DNA from: Planctobacterium marinum
GTDB lineage: Bacteria > Pseudomonadota > Gammaproteobacteria > Enterobacterales > Alteromonadaceae
NCBI RefSeq assembly: GCF_036322805.1
Contig: NZ_AP027272.1
Location: 806,001 to 870,000, forward strand
DNA: 64,000 bases
Direction of reading: 5' to 3'
Below the pieces are notes generated by a model that searched no databases, had not been told where the DNA came from, and saw only the letters and a list, made by a program, of their open reading frames with translations. Positions 31,688 to 41,535 of the stretch are shown here, in pieces; the first letter of the stretch is position 1; the number at the start of each line of letters is the position of its first letter. A program made the translations under genes and the position numbers.

Positions 31688-32116
31688 ATGAAAACTTTTG
31701 TAGCAACACCAAGCACGATTAAGCGTGAGTGGTTCGTGGTAGACGCCACAGACAAAACTTTAGGACGTTTAGCAACTGAGATTGCTCACCGTCTGCGCGG
31801 TAAACACAAGCCAGAGTATACTCCTCACATGGATACTGGCGACTACATCGTTGTAGTTAACGTTGAAAAGCTGACCGTAACTGGTAACAAAGCTCAAGAC
31901 AAAATGTACTACGCGCACACTGGTTATCCAGGCGGCCTGAAAGAGACTAACTTCTCTAAGTTACAGGCTAAGAAGCCAGAAATGATTTTAGAAAAAGCGG
32001 TTAAAGGCATGCTGCCTAGAGGTCCTCTGGGTCGTGCAATGTTCCGTAAATTGAAAGTTTACGCTGGTGCTGAGCATAATCATGTAGCTCAACAACCTAC
32101 AGTGTTAGATATTTAA
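31688..32116 (+). CDS. rplM: 50S ribosomal protein L13
   Basis: A 142-residue ribosomal protein, normal length, with the family start [20 protein letters not shown] and the conserved [17 protein letters not shown]13 is an early-assembly 23S rRNA binder. It is co-transcribed with rpsI after 13 bp. In E. coli this operon is repressed by L13 through its leader, which makes the hairpin upstream relevant. Confidence 0.99.
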   Translation: MKTFVATPSTIKREWFVVDATDKTLGRLATEIAHRLRGKHKPEYTPHMDTGDYIVVVNVEKLTVTGNKAQDKMYYAHTGYPGGLKETNFSKLQAKKPEMILEKAVKGMLPRGPLGRAMFRKLKVYAGAEHNHVAQQPTVLDI

Positions 32117-32129
32117 GGAGCATAGGATA

Positions 32130-32522
32130 ATGGCTGTAAATCAATATTATGGTACTGGACGTCGTAAAAGCTCTACTGCACGTGTTTTCTTGCGTGCGGG
32201 CACTGGTAACATCGTAGTTAACCAGCGTCCTTTGGATGAGTTCTTCGGTCGTGAAACGGCTCGCATGGTTGTTCGTCAGCCACTTGAGTTGGTTGAAATG
32301 ACTGACAAGTTTGACCTGTACGTTACTGTTAAAGGTGGCGGTATCAGTGGTCAAGCGGGTGCTATCCGTCACGGTATTACTCGTGCATTGATGGAATTCG
32401 ACGAGACTCTACGTCCTGCACTGCGCAAAGCTGGCTTCGTTACTCGTGACGCTCGTCGCGTTGAACGTAAGAAAGTGGGTCTGCATAAAGCACGTAAGCG
32501 TCCACAATTCTCCAAGCGTTAA
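32130..32522 (+). CDS. rpsI: 30S ribosomal protein S9
   Basis: A 130-residue S9 with the highly conserved basic tail ending RPQFSKR, which reaches the P-site tRNA, and the start [20 protein letters not shown]. It follows rplM and is followed by a strong terminator. Confidence 0.99.
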   Translation: MAVNQYYGTGRRKSSTARVFLRAGTGNIVVNQRPLDEFFGRETARMVVRQPLELVEMTDKFDLYVTVKGGGISGQAGAIRHGITRALMEFDETLRPALRKAGFVTRDARRVERKKVGLHKARKRPQFSKR

Positions 32523-32540
32523 TTTTTTCGCTTTTTGTCA

Positions 32541-32567
32541 AAAACCCGGCTTCATGCCGGGTTTTTT
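32541..32567 (+). terminator. rplM-rpsI terminator
   Basis: AAAACCCGGC-TTCAT-GCCGGGTTTTTT, a perfect GC-rich stem with a T run, 19 bp after the rpsI stop. Confidence 0.95.
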
Positions 32568-32734
32568 GTTTTTTATTGCTACACTTTAACCGCAAAACGC
32601 ACTCAATGAGTGGTGGTATTAAACCAGCTCTTCGACAGTTTGTACTTTAATTGGGCCTAATTATTTGTTTTAACCATGAATTCCTTGTGTTGTGTGTGGT
32701 TTTTCTTTTATCATTTCGTCCGATTAAAAAAGCT

Positions 32735-32740
32735 TATAAT
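32735..32740 (+). promoter_or_regulatory. petABC promoter -10
   Basis: Hexamer TATAAT about 64 bp upstream of petA, in an AT-rich 230-bp gap after the rpsI terminator. No good -35 is visible. Confidence 0.4.
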
Positions 32741-32803
32741 TTGCTTACAAATAACAGTTAATAGAAATTTGACACACTATATCCGACCTCTGGAGTAAAG
32801 TGG

Positions 32804-33397
32804 ATGAGTAATTCGCCCGTAGATAATGGACGGCGCCGGTTTCTGACAGTGTCTACCTGTGTGGTAGGTGGTGTTGGTGTAGCTGGAGCCGCTATCCCTT
32901 TCATCGCTTCCTTTAACCCCAGTGCCAAGGCTAAAGCAGCCGGCGCTGACGTGGAAGTTGACATCAGCAAGCTAGAACCCGGTCAACTTATGCGGGTAGA
33001 ATGGCGTTCTAAGCCCGTGTTTATCGTGCGTCGCACGCCAGAAATTTTGGAAGCATTAGCGGCCCACGAAGAACAGCTTAAAGATGCCAACTCTGAGCAG
33101 CCGCAACAGCCTGGTTTTGCTCAGAACAGACATCGTTCATTAAAAGATGAATACCTGGTGTTGGTGGGTATTTGTACTCACTTGGGTTGCTCGCCTCAGC
33201 ACTTGAAAGATGGTGCATTCAACGAAATCGTAGACGGCGTTAAAGACGGCTTTTTCTGTCCATGTCACGGCTCTAAGTTTGATATGTCAGGTCGCGTATT
33301 CTCTGGTGTTCCCGCTGGATTGAACCTGGTGGTTCCGCCCTATCAGTTCCTGGACGATAATCTGTTGAATATCGGCTCAGAAGGAGAGGTGGCTTAA
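32804..33397 (+). CDS. petA: Cytochrome bc1 Rieske iron-sulfur subunit
   Basis: Passes electrons from ubiquinol to cytochrome c1. The 197 residues start with a twin-arginine signal anchor (GRRRFLTVST, then a hydrophobic helix to about residue 35). The [2Fe-2S] ligands are in CTHLGCSP (about 123-130) and CPCHGSKFD (about 149-157). It is the first gene of petABC. Confidence 0.97.
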   Translation: MSNSPVDNGRRRFLTVSTCVVGGVGVAGAAIPFIASFNPSAKAKAAGADVEVDISKLEPGQLMRVEWRSKPVFIVRRTPEILEALAAHEEQLKDANSEQPQQPGFAQNRHRSLKDEYLVLVGICTHLGCSPQHLKDGAFNEIVDGVKDGFFCPCHGSKFDMSGRVFSGVPAGLNLVVPPYQFLDDNLLNIGSEGEVA

Positions 33398-33398
33398 C

Positions 33399-34667
33399 AT
33401 GTTTAAGAATTTACTCGACTGGATTGAATATCGAATTCCTATGATGCGCGTTGCGAACATGCACGCGATTCAATACCCGGCTCCCAAAAATATGAACTTT
33501 TGGTACGTGTTCGGTTTCCTGGCGACTATCGTACTGGTGAATCAGATTGTCACTGGCATCTGGTTAACAATGAATTACGTTCCGACCGCTGAAGGCGCGT
33601 TTGCTTCCGTTGAATATATAATGAGAGAGGTGGACTACGGCTGGACCTTGCGATATATGCATTCCACCGGAGCATCGGCATTCTTCGTTGTGGTATACAT
33701 GCACATGTTCCGTGGCATGATTTATGGCTCCTATCAAAAACCAAGAGAGCTGCTATGGCTGTTTGGTATGTTTATTTATCTGGCGCTGATGGCTGAAGCT
33801 TTCATGGGCTATGTACTACCTTGGGGACAAATGTCTTATTGGGGTGCTCAGGTTATCGTTTCGCTGTTTGGAGCCATCCCTGTTATTGGTCCTGATTTAG
33901 TGATTTGGTTACAGGGTGATTACGTTATCTCTGGTGCTACGCTGAACCGCTTTTTCGCTCTTCACGTTATTGCATTGCCACTGGTTATCGTAATCCTGGT
34001 GTTCCTGCACATTGTTGCACTGCACGAAGTGGGTTCAAATAACCCCGATGGTATCGATGTTAAAAAACCCAAAGGCACCTTATCAGACGACGAAAAATCT
34101 GACTTTGAAATTCATGAGTACTACACAAATCGCTACGATTACACTAAAGATGTAATCCCATTCTTCCCGCACATTGTGCTTAAAGATTTGGTGGCATTCT
34201 GTATTTTCTTAGCGGCATTCAGCTATGTGATGTTCTTCAACCCTGAAATGGGTGGTTACTTCCTTGAGAAACCTAATTTTGAAATCGCCAACCCGTTGAA
34301 GACGCCTGAGCACATTTTCCCTGTGTGGTACTTTACGCCTTTCTATGCCATTTTGAAGGCGGTTCCAGATAAGCTGTTTGGGGTTATTCTGATGTTTGCT
34401 GCAATTGTGATGCTGGCGTTATTACCTTGGATTGACCGCGGTAAAGTGCGCTCGTGGCGTTATCGCTGTGGTCTGCATAAGTACAATCTTTTGGTATTTG
34501 CTGTGGTATTTATTTTCTTGGGTTACCTCGGTGGCACGCCGCAGGAAAACTGGAAAATCGTAGCGTCGCAGATTGCCACTGTGATGTACTTTGGTTTCTT
34601 CGGTTTGTTGTGGTTATACAGCAAAAATGAGAAGACTAAACCACTGCCAACAAGGGTGACAAAATAA
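33399..34667 (+). CDS. petB: Cytochrome bc1 cytochrome b subunit
   Basis: A 422-residue, eight-helix diheme quinol oxidising subunit. Heme-ligand histidines lie in helices around LRYMHSTGASAFFVVVYMHM (residues about 83-102) and NRFFALHVIALPLVIVILVF (about 184-203); the Qo motif is PEHIFPVWYFTPFY (PEWY-like, here PVWY). It starts 1 bp after petA and its stop overlaps petC. Confidence 0.97.
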   Translation: MFKNLLDWIEYRIPMMRVANMHAIQYPAPKNMNFWYVFGFLATIVLVNQIVTGIWLTMNYVPTAEGAFASVEYIMREVDYGWTLRYMHSTGASAFFVVVYMHMFRGMIYGSYQKPRELLWLFGMFIYLALMAEAFMGYVLPWGQMSYWGAQVIVSLFGAIPVIGPDLVIWLQGDYVISGATLNRFFALHVIALPLVIVILVFLHIVALHEVGSNNPDGIDVKKPKGTLSDDEKSDFEIHEYYTNRYDYTKDVIPFFPHIVLKDLVAFCIFLAAFSYVMFFNPEMGGYFLEKPNFEIANPLKTPEHIFPVWYFTPFYAILKAVPDKLFGVILMFAAIVMLALLPWIDRGKVRSWRYRCGLHKYNLLVFAVVFIFLGYLGGTPQENWKIVASQIATVMYFGFFGLLWLYSKNEKTKPLPTRVTK

Positions 34668-35413
34668 TGAGAAACGCGATGAAATTGGCTATCGCAGCCG
34701 TTATGTTGGTGCCAGCACTGGTGTTTGCTGCTGGTGGAAGTAACGTGCCACTGGATAAGGCAAACTACGATTTGCATGACAAAGCGTCTTTGCAAAACGG
34801 TGCAAAATTATTCATGAACTACTGCTTGGGTTGTCACCAGATGCAGTATCAACGTTATCAGCGCACTTTTGCCGATTTGGGTATTCCAGATGAGCTAGGT
34901 GAAGAGCATTTGCAATTCACAGGCGATAAGGTGAGTGATTACATCAAATCAGCTATGCCAGCTGACGCCGCCGCCACGTGGTTTGGTGCTCCACCACCAG
35001 ATTTAACCTTAGTGGCACGGGTTCGTGGCGCCGACTGGTTATATACTTACCTGCGTACTTTCTATGTCGATGAGAGTCGTCCGTTTGGCGTTAACAACTT
35101 GGTTTTCCCTGACGTAGGTATGCCCCACGTATTGCAAGAGTTACAAGGCACGCCATCTAAAACCACTGAGCGCCGTATGGTGGACGGTGAAATGGTGGAC
35201 CGCTACGTAGGTATCAAGAGTGATGGAACTGGCGAGCTTAGTCCGTCTGAGTACGATGAAGCCATGTTAGACTTGGTTAACTTCCTGGTATACACCGGGG
35301 AGCCTGCTCAGTTGCAACGTGCGGGTATTGGTAAATGGGTTCTGGTATTCATTCTGGTCTTGTTTATTTTCGTTTACCTGTTGAAGAAAGATTATTGGCG
35401 AGAAGTGCATTAA
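34667..35413 (+). CDS. petC: Cytochrome bc1 cytochrome c1 subunit
   Basis: A 248-residue periplasmic c-type cytochrome anchored by a C-terminal helix (about 222-241). It has a signal peptide (ending VFAAG), heme motif CLGCH (about residue 55-59) and axial methionine region VGMPHVL. It overlaps petB by one base. Together with petAB this is a complete complex III. Confidence 0.97.
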   Translation: MRNAMKLAIAAVMLVPALVFAAGGSNVPLDKANYDLHDKASLQNGAKLFMNYCLGCHQMQYQRYQRTFADLGIPDELGEEHLQFTGDKVSDYIKSAMPADAAATWFGAPPPDLTLVARVRGADWLYTYLRTFYVDESRPFGVNNLVFPDVGMPHVLQELQGTPSKTTERRMVDGEMVDRYVGIKSDGTGELSPSEYDEAMLDLVNFLVYTGEPAQLQRAGIGKWVLVFILVLFIFVYLLKKDYWREVH

Positions 35414-35437
35414 TTTTTCAACAATTCGTGTAGAATG

Positions 35438-35463
35438 AAAAAGGGGCAACGCTGCCCCTTTTT
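35438..35463 (+). terminator. petABC terminator
   Basis: AAAAAGGGGCA-ACGC-TGCCCCTTTTT, a perfect stem with a T run, 25 bp after the petC stop. Confidence 0.93.
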
Positions 35464-35495
35464 GTGTTTAATGTTGAGAGTTAGCGTCTCACTTT

Positions 35496-35514
35496 GCTGA
35501 CAGGCATACTGTCA
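35496..35514 (+). promoter_or_regulatory. Hairpin in the sspA leader
   Basis: Perfect 7-bp inverted repeat CTGACAG-GCATA-CTGTCAG, 33 bp upstream of sspA. It may be a leader stem or an operator; function unknown. Confidence 0.4.
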
Positions 35515-35546
35515 GAGTTTGGATTGAGTTTTTTGGAGGATATTGA

Positions 35547-36179
35547 ATGGCGGTTGCCACTAACAAACGTTCAATTATGACGTTGTTTTCTGACACTTTA
35601 GATATTTACAGTCACCAGGTGCGTATCGTACTCGCAGAAAAAGGTGTCGCAGTCGAAATTAATTACGCAGATCCAAATAATCTGCCCGAAGACCTGCTGC
35701 AATTAAATCCATACGGTACCGTACCGACATTGATTGATAGAGAGTTAGTGTTGTACACAGGGCATATCATTATGGAGTACCTGGACGAACGTTTCCCACA
35801 TCCTCCGTTGATGCCGGTTTACCCTGTGTCACGTGGTCAGAGTCGCCTGATGATGCACCGCATTGAAAACGACTGGTACACCATTGCCCACAAATTGCTG
35901 AAAGGCGAAGGAGAACTGGAAGCTCAGCGCAACGAGCTACGTGAGTCGATTTTAGCTCTGGCCCCGTTATTCGCTGAACAGCCCTACTTTATGAGCGAAG
36001 AGTTTAGTCTGGTGGATTGTTATCTTGCGCCGTTATTATGGCGTCTACCTGCACTGGGAATTGAATTAAACGGCAATGGCAGCAGAGAAGTTAAAAACTA
36101 CATGAATCGTGTTTTCGAACGCGAATCATTCAAAGCTTCACTGACTGATCAGGAACGTGAGATTCACAATCCGTTGTGA
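35547..36179 (+). CDS. sspA: Stringent starvation protein A
   Basis: A 210-residue glutathione-S-transferase-fold protein that binds RNA polymerase and alters transcription under starvation and acid stress. The N-terminus MAVATNKRSIMTLFSDTLDI is almost identical to the E. coli protein. It is cytoplasmic and lacks GST activity in the family. An operon with sspB follows after 21 bp; ribosome site TGGAGG is upstream. Confidence 0.98.
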   Translation: MAVATNKRSIMTLFSDTLDIYSHQVRIVLAEKGVAVEINYADPNNLPEDLLQLNPYGTVPTLIDRELVLYTGHIIMEYLDERFPHPPLMPVYPVSRGQSRLMMHRIENDWYTIAHKLLKGEGELEAQRNELRESILALAPLFAEQPYFMSEEFSLVDCYLAPLLWRLPALGIELNGNGSREVKNYMNRVFERESFKASLTDQEREIHNPL

Positions 36180-36200
36180 TGGTGAATAAGGTCAGTTAAC

Positions 36201-36659
36201 GTGAATATGACATCTAATCGTCCTTATCTCATTCGTGCTTATTACGATTGGATTGTGGATAACAACCTGACTCCGCACTTGGTTGTGGATGCTAACTTCA
36301 GCGGTGTTGTGGTGCCCAACGAATACGTTAAAGACGGGCAAATTGTTTTAAACGTATCGCCATCAGCCTGTGGTAATTTACAGATAGGTGATGTGGACAT
36401 TGAATTCGATGCGCGCTTTTCAGGTGTGCCAAGGCATTTGATTGTTCCCGCCGGTGCGGTATTGGCTATCTATGCCAGAGAAAATGGTGCAGGCACTATG
36501 TTCCCAAGAGAAGAGAAGCATAGTCAGGGACCCAAAGTAGAAGACGACCTGGATACACTTAAGGCTGAAATCCGAGAGATAAGTGATGATGACCATGACG
36601 GTGATGATGAGCCGCCTAAACCTCCCAGAGGGCGACCCACGTTAAAAGTAGTTAAGTAA
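36201..36659 (+). CDS. sspB: ClpXP adaptor protein SspB
   Basis: Delivers ssrA-tagged proteins to ClpXP. The 152-residue protein has the substrate-binding core (RPYLIRAYYDWIVDNNLTPH), an acidic flexible linker (about 115-140) and the C-terminal ClpX-binding motif RPTLKVVK. The start may be GTG at 36201 (AAGG at 9 nt) or ATG at 36207. It is followed by a terminator. Confidence 0.97.
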   Translation: MNMTSNRPYLIRAYYDWIVDNNLTPHLVVDANFSGVVVPNEYVKDGQIVLNVSPSACGNLQIGDVDIEFDARFSGVPRHLIVPAGAVLAIYARENGAGTMFPREEKHSQGPKVEDDLDTLKAEIREISDDDHDGDDEPPKPPRGRPTLKVVK

Positions 36660-36661
36660 AG

Positions 36662-36683
36662 AGGCGCAATCGCGCCTTTTTTT
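36662..36683 (+). terminator. sspAB terminator
   Basis: AGGCGC-AATC-GCGCCT followed by six T, directly after the sspB stop. Confidence 0.92.
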
Positions 36684-36700
36684 ATTGTCAGGGAAATTTC

Positions 36701-37033
36701 GTGAATTGGATACGTGCACTGATGCCGTTGAGATGGCTGTTTATCTTGTTATCCGGGATGGCAAGTGCCGCTATTTGTACGCTGATTTTTGCTGCTCAGG
36801 CGAACTCTGATAAATGGTTGTTGCCCTTGATACTTATATTTGCATGGTCCAGCTCCCTTGCCTTGACGCTGACAGGATATCGCTATCTCCATTTCACAGA
36901 ACAACCAAAAGGATTACTGGCTAGATTGAAATGGCAGTTGAGTAGAGGATTGGTAAGATTACTTGAAGTGCTGTTTGTACTCAATTGTGCAGCATTGTGC
37001 TGGTTAACGGTCAGAATGCTTGGAATGCTCTGA
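36701..37033 (+). CDS. Small integral membrane protein, unknown function
   Basis: A 110-residue hydrophobic protein with three likely transmembrane helices (about 10-32, 39-58 and 84-107) and a basic loop between helices 2 and 3 (KGLLARLKWQLSRGL). The start is GTG with AGGG upstream. I do not recognise a family. It lies after sspAB and convergent with dolP, with a short hairpin at its 3' end (ATGCTC-TGA-GAGCAT near 37026). Codon use looks like its neighbours. It could be an annotated 'hypothetical' conserved only in close relatives. Confidence 0.65.
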   Translation: MNWIRALMPLRWLFILLSGMASAAICTLIFAAQANSDKWLLPLILIFAWSSSLALTLTGYRYLHFTEQPKGLLARLKWQLSRGLVRLLEVLFVLNCAALCWLTVRMLGML

Positions 37034-37051
37034 GAGCATCCCGAGCTTACA

Positions 37052-37621
37052 TTATCCGTCGATTTCCAGAATATTATATACTTTGCTGACGCCCCCAATA
37101 TTGCGGGTCACCTCAACTGCTTTGCGCGCTTCTGCTGCAGAAACGATTCCCATTAAAAAAACCTCTGAATCTTCTACGACAACATCGAGCTTTAGTGAGT
37201 TAACTTCTTTTTCTGTTAACAGACTGGCCCTTACCTTATTAGATAACCAGACATCATGGGCTTGTGTGGTAATCGCAGTACTATTAGCTATTCTGACTTG
37301 ATTATGCACCCTGGCGACACCTGAGATAGCGCTGGTGAGCCGTTCTGCTTCTGCTTTCAGGTTGCCGTTCTGCGCTTGTCCTGTAAGTAGTACAGCGCCA
37401 TTGTAAACATGCACATTGATATTGGCATTTTGTTTTAAAGAGGGAATGTTTGATAAAGCATCTTTGACTTTAGACCCTATCGTTGTGTCGTCTATCTGTG
37501 CTCCAATCGTTCTCGGATCTTCATTAACGCTAATAGTACTCACTGCCGCCCCTCCAACTATGACGGCTGCGCAGCCAGAGAGCATCCATGTTACGCTAAG
37601 CAACAGTATTATGCGCTTCAT
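37052..37621 (-). CDS. dolP: Outer-membrane lipoprotein with two BON domains (DolP/YraP)
   Basis: A 189-residue lipoprotein: lipobox LSGCAA with Cys17, then two BON domains (about 45-115 and 120-189) that bind anionic phospholipid. DolP localises to division sites and supports outer-membrane integrity. It is downstream of diaA on the same strand, the conserved order lpoA-yraN-diaA-dolP. Confidence 0.94.
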   Translation of the reverse strand: MKRIILLLSVTWMLSGCAAVIVGGAAVSTISVNEDPRTIGAQIDDTTIGSKVKDALSNIPSLKQNANINVHVYNGAVLLTGQAQNGNLKAEAERLTSAISGVARVHNQVRIANSTAITTQAHDVWLSNKVRASLLTEKEVNSLKLDVVVEDSEVFLMGIVSAAEARKAVEVTRNIGGVSKVYNILEIDG

Positions 37622-37633
37622 TGATTTTACTCC

Positions 37634-38583
<950 letters not shown>

Positions 38584-38587
38584 TCCG

Positions 38588-40381
38588 CTAATCATTGGTA
38601 ATAACTTTGATTTCCTGTTCACTGAATTGCGCAGTGCTGGTACGTCGAATGGTCTGATGTGCAGCATTTAATGTTATTTGCCCGCTAAGTCCCTGCCACG
38701 ACTGATTTTTCAGGTTAGCTAAAAGTGGTAAATAGGGCGCCATGTTCAAAGCGTCGTAGCCCATTGCAAACAAGCGTTGCAGCGCATCCCGTCGTCCCGG
38801 CCACAGTTGTTCAGCTCGCTTGCGCAACCCGGAATAGGCTGGGCTATCCAACATCCACGGCATTTCAATGAAATTCAGGTTACGCAAGTCTCGTAAATCA
38901 TTCTCGCTCAGGTTACGACTGAAGCTGCGCGAAGTCGCATATACCGGAATAATTGCTGAAAAGGGGCTGGTACTGGCTTCTATGAGAGGATTGATAAGCT
39001 CAGTTTGAGTGGCGTTGGCAAAAATAATAATGGCATCAATATCGCGACGGTTGCGCTCAAAACTATGTAATTCAGGTTTCAGCAAATTACTGATTTGGCG
39101 AACTCTGGCTTTGCTATCGGTCAGGGCCAATTTATCGTTTACACCTCGGCGGACTGCATTATTGTCGGAGAACTCCAAAGTAACTGGTAGGGTTTGCTGC
39201 TTTTCTTGCCAGGAACTGACAAAGGCGTCTTTCATGCGTTGATAGGTAGCGCTATCCGCAGCGATGATCATTGGATATTTGATACCCTGTCCGGCAAGGG
39301 AGCTTGCTAACTGTACAGCCTCATCCTCAGGCGCCAAGGAGTAAAAAAAGTGCTGTTCTTCGGGGATATCTATATCTGCTCGATTTAAAAATAGTACTGA
39401 GATACCTTGGGGGATAAGCGGTTTAACTTGCTCAATGTTGTCTTTAATTAAGGGGCCAATGACTAGATCTGTACCTGAAAGTTCTAGAGTTGAAGGGAGT
39501 TCATTGAGCCAGTTTGCTGTATCGATAAATGTTAACTGCCTATCTGTGTAGTACTGCGCAAAGTTAGCGGCTAGTATGCCTTCTTTGATGGCTTCTCCTT
39601 GCGCTTTTAATTGTCCGGACAAGGGCAGCAATACGGTGATTTTTTTAAATTGAGGCAAGGTTTGCGCCATGATGTTCTGCAGTGGCTCAGGTAATTGTTG
39701 CGCAAAGCTGTGGCTGGCGAATCTTGCTTGCCAGCTGAGAATGTTTTGTTTGGCTTGGATAAAGTCTCTGCTGAGTTGTCGCTGTCGCTGCAAAAGTTGT
39801 AACACCGGGTTGAGCACACTGATTTCAGCGAGATGTTGGCTGATTTCATCATCCGATAAATTGAGCAGCAGCTGCCAAATTTGCAAGTCAACTTCTCTGC
39901 CAGGTTCACTACTTAAATGTAGCGAGTTTGCCGCTAACCAAAAGCGCCTGGTTTGTTGATAGGCCTGTACTAATAACTGGTGCTTCTGTTGCATGAAATC
40001 AGAGTTATCAGGAATTCGCTCTAGCCAGCGTTCTGCCTCTTTGTATTGTTGCAACTCCAGCAAGCATGTTGCTTTAACAAGAAGCAATTCGGGGTCAGAT
40101 GAAGTGGCGCTGTACTTTGCAGTGACCAGCTTGGCGATTTCTAATGCTTTTGGGCAGCTATTTCCTGATACTAATGTAACTAGCTGTAATAAATCTTGGG
40201 TGGGATCTTCTGCTTGTTGGGCACGCGCTAACAGGTCTTGTGGAGTATCACCGACCTCAATGGGAGCTTGTACAGGCAGCTTTTTGTTCACAGTTTTTGG
40301 GGATGTATCGGTGCTCCCGCAACCAGTGATTAAAATTAGCAACAAGCTGAAAGGCAGAATCTTGTTATACAACCTGAGCAC
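38588..40381 (-). CDS. lpoA: Outer-membrane lipoprotein activator of PBP1A, LpoA
   Basis: A 597-residue lipoprotein with lipobox LITGCGS (Cys about residue 21), an N-terminal TPR-like helical domain (about 40-230) and a C-terminal periplasmic-binding-protein-like LppC domain (about 250-590). It spans the periplasm to stimulate peptidoglycan synthesis by PBP1A. It is divergent from rsmI, the conserved arrangement. Confidence 0.95.
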   Translation of the reverse strand: MLRLYNKILPFSLLLILITGCGSTDTSPKTVNKKLPVQAPIEVGDTPQDLLARAQQAEDPTQDLLQLVTLVSGNSCPKALEIAKLVTAKYSATSSDPELLLVKATCLLELQQYKEAERWLERIPDNSDFMQQKHQLLVQAYQQTRRFWLAANSLHLSSEPGREVDLQIWQLLLNLSDDEISQHLAEISVLNPVLQLLQRQRQLSRDFIQAKQNILSWQARFASHSFAQQLPEPLQNIMAQTLPQFKKITVLLPLSGQLKAQGEAIKEGILAANFAQYYTDRQLTFIDTANWLNELPSTLELSGTDLVIGPLIKDNIEQVKPLIPQGISVLFLNRADIDIPEEQHFFYSLAPEDEAVQLASSLAGQGIKYPMIIAADSATYQRMKDAFVSSWQEKQQTLPVTLEFSDNNAVRRGVNDKLALTDSKARVRQISNLLKPELHSFERNRRDIDAIIIFANATQTELINPLIEASTSPFSAIIPVYATSRSFSRNLSENDLRDLRNLNFIEMPWMLDSPAYSGLRKRAEQLWPGRRDALQRLFAMGYDALNMAPYLPLLANLKNQSWQGLSGQITLNAAHQTIRRTSTAQFSEQEIKVITND

Positions 40382-40459
40382 TCACTTTATTAATTAGCCA
40401 CATTTTCTGCCTAATAGTTTAAAATGCGTTATCTTGCATTACAACATCAGACCTCAGCT

Positions 40460-41302
40460 ATGGCCAAAACCGGACAACTTTTTATTGTCGCCACTCCTAT
40501 CGGTAACCTCAGTGATATTACTCATCGTGCCATAGAGGTATTGAATACGGTTGATATAATTGCCGCGGAGGATACACGTCACAGTGGTCGATTGTTACAG
40601 CACTACGGTATTAATACCCGGTTAATTGCGTTGCACGAGCACAATGAAACGCAGAAGAAAGCTTGGGTGATAGAGCAGTTAAAAACGGGGCTGGATATTG
40701 CCTTGATTTCCGATGCTGGTACACCACTTATTAGCGACCCTGGTTTTCCATTAGTGAACAGTTGTCGGGAGTCTGGATTAGTTGTAACGCCTGTACCCGG
40801 CGCTTGTGCAGTCGTGGCAGCATTGTGTGCCTCGGGCTTGCCAACCGATGCGTTTCAGTTTTGTGGATTTCTACCGGTTAAAACACTGGCCAAGGAAAAT
40901 GCCCTGAATGCTATTCAGGATACTCGTAAAACTAGCATTTTTTATGAGGCGCCAAGACGGATAAGAGATACGCTTGCCACTATTGCGCGCTGCTTGCAAG
41001 CCGAGCGTCAGATAGTGGTAGCGAAAGAGCTCACCAAGAGCTTTGAGCAATTTTTTAAAGGCACTGCACAGCAAGCGCTGCAATGGTTGGATGAAGAGCC
41101 ACAAAGAGAAAAAGGCGAGTTTGTACTGTTAATTGGTCCGGCTGAGCAAAATGATAGTGGTATCCCACCGGAAGCGGTAAAGCTACTTTCCAGTTTAACT
41201 CCACTGATGCCGGGTAAAAAAGCGGCCGCTTTGGTGGCTGAGCACTACCAGTTAAAGAAAAATGAACTTTACAAGCTAACCCTGGATTTAAAATCTGACT
41301 AG
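40460..41302 (+). CDS. rsmI: 16S rRNA (cytidine-1402 2'-O) methyltransferase RsmI
   Basis: Methylates C1402 in the ribosomal decoding centre using SAM. The 280-residue form starts at ATG 40460 and begins MAKTGQLFIVATPIGNLSDI; an upstream in-frame ATG at 40424 lies in the promoter region. Tetrapyrrole-methylase fold motifs LISDAGTPLISDPGF and VPGACAVVAAL are present. Its TAG stop (41300-41302) is formed by the end of the MITE-like element. Confidence 0.97.
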   Translation: MAKTGQLFIVATPIGNLSDITHRAIEVLNTVDIIAAEDTRHSGRLLQHYGINTRLIALHEHNETQKKAWVIEQLKTGLDIALISDAGTPLISDPGFPLVNSCRESGLVVTPVPGACAVVAALCASGLPTDAFQFCGFLPVKTLAKENALNAIQDTRKTSIFYEAPRRIRDTLATIARCLQAERQIVVAKELTKSFEQFFKGTAQQALQWLDEEPQREKGEFVLLIGPAEQNDSGIPPEAVKLLSSLTPLMPGKKAAALVAEHYQLKKNELYKLTLDLKSD

Positions 41303-41535
41303 AGCGTGTTGAATGCTTTTGATTTATCCCTACATGGATGTAGGTGATTAGAATAACGCAGGAGCAGTTTTCGAGAACCACTAGACCTTCAAGCATTCGC
41401 CTTGTCTACCAAATGCTGTAGGAACAGCATAGAACAGCGTTAGCCGGCCTGCGAAGCTGGTTAGCTAAAAGGACGTAGCGAATAAATTGCACACAGCAAG
41501 CTGCGAAATTGCACAGCAAAGTTCAACACGCTCTA
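41300..41535. mobile_element. MITE-like element with 14-bp terminal inverted repeats
   Basis: A 236-bp non-coding element with perfect ends TAGAGCGTGTTGAA (41300-41313) and TTCAACACGCTCTA (41522-41535). The outermost TA on each side looks like a duplicated TA target, as used by IS630/Tc1-mariner transposases. Internal structure: GAATGCTT / AAGCATTC (41311 and about 41390), CTACAT-GG-ATGTAG, and a GCCGGC / GCTGGT stem. No transposase frame is present, so it would need help in trans. It sits exactly between convergent genes and supplies both stop codons. Confidence 0.8.

Noticed and set aside
41055-41396. 113-codon minus-strand frame over the rsmI end and MITE
   Set aside because: Overlaps rsmI and the element; no ribosome site or recognisable product.
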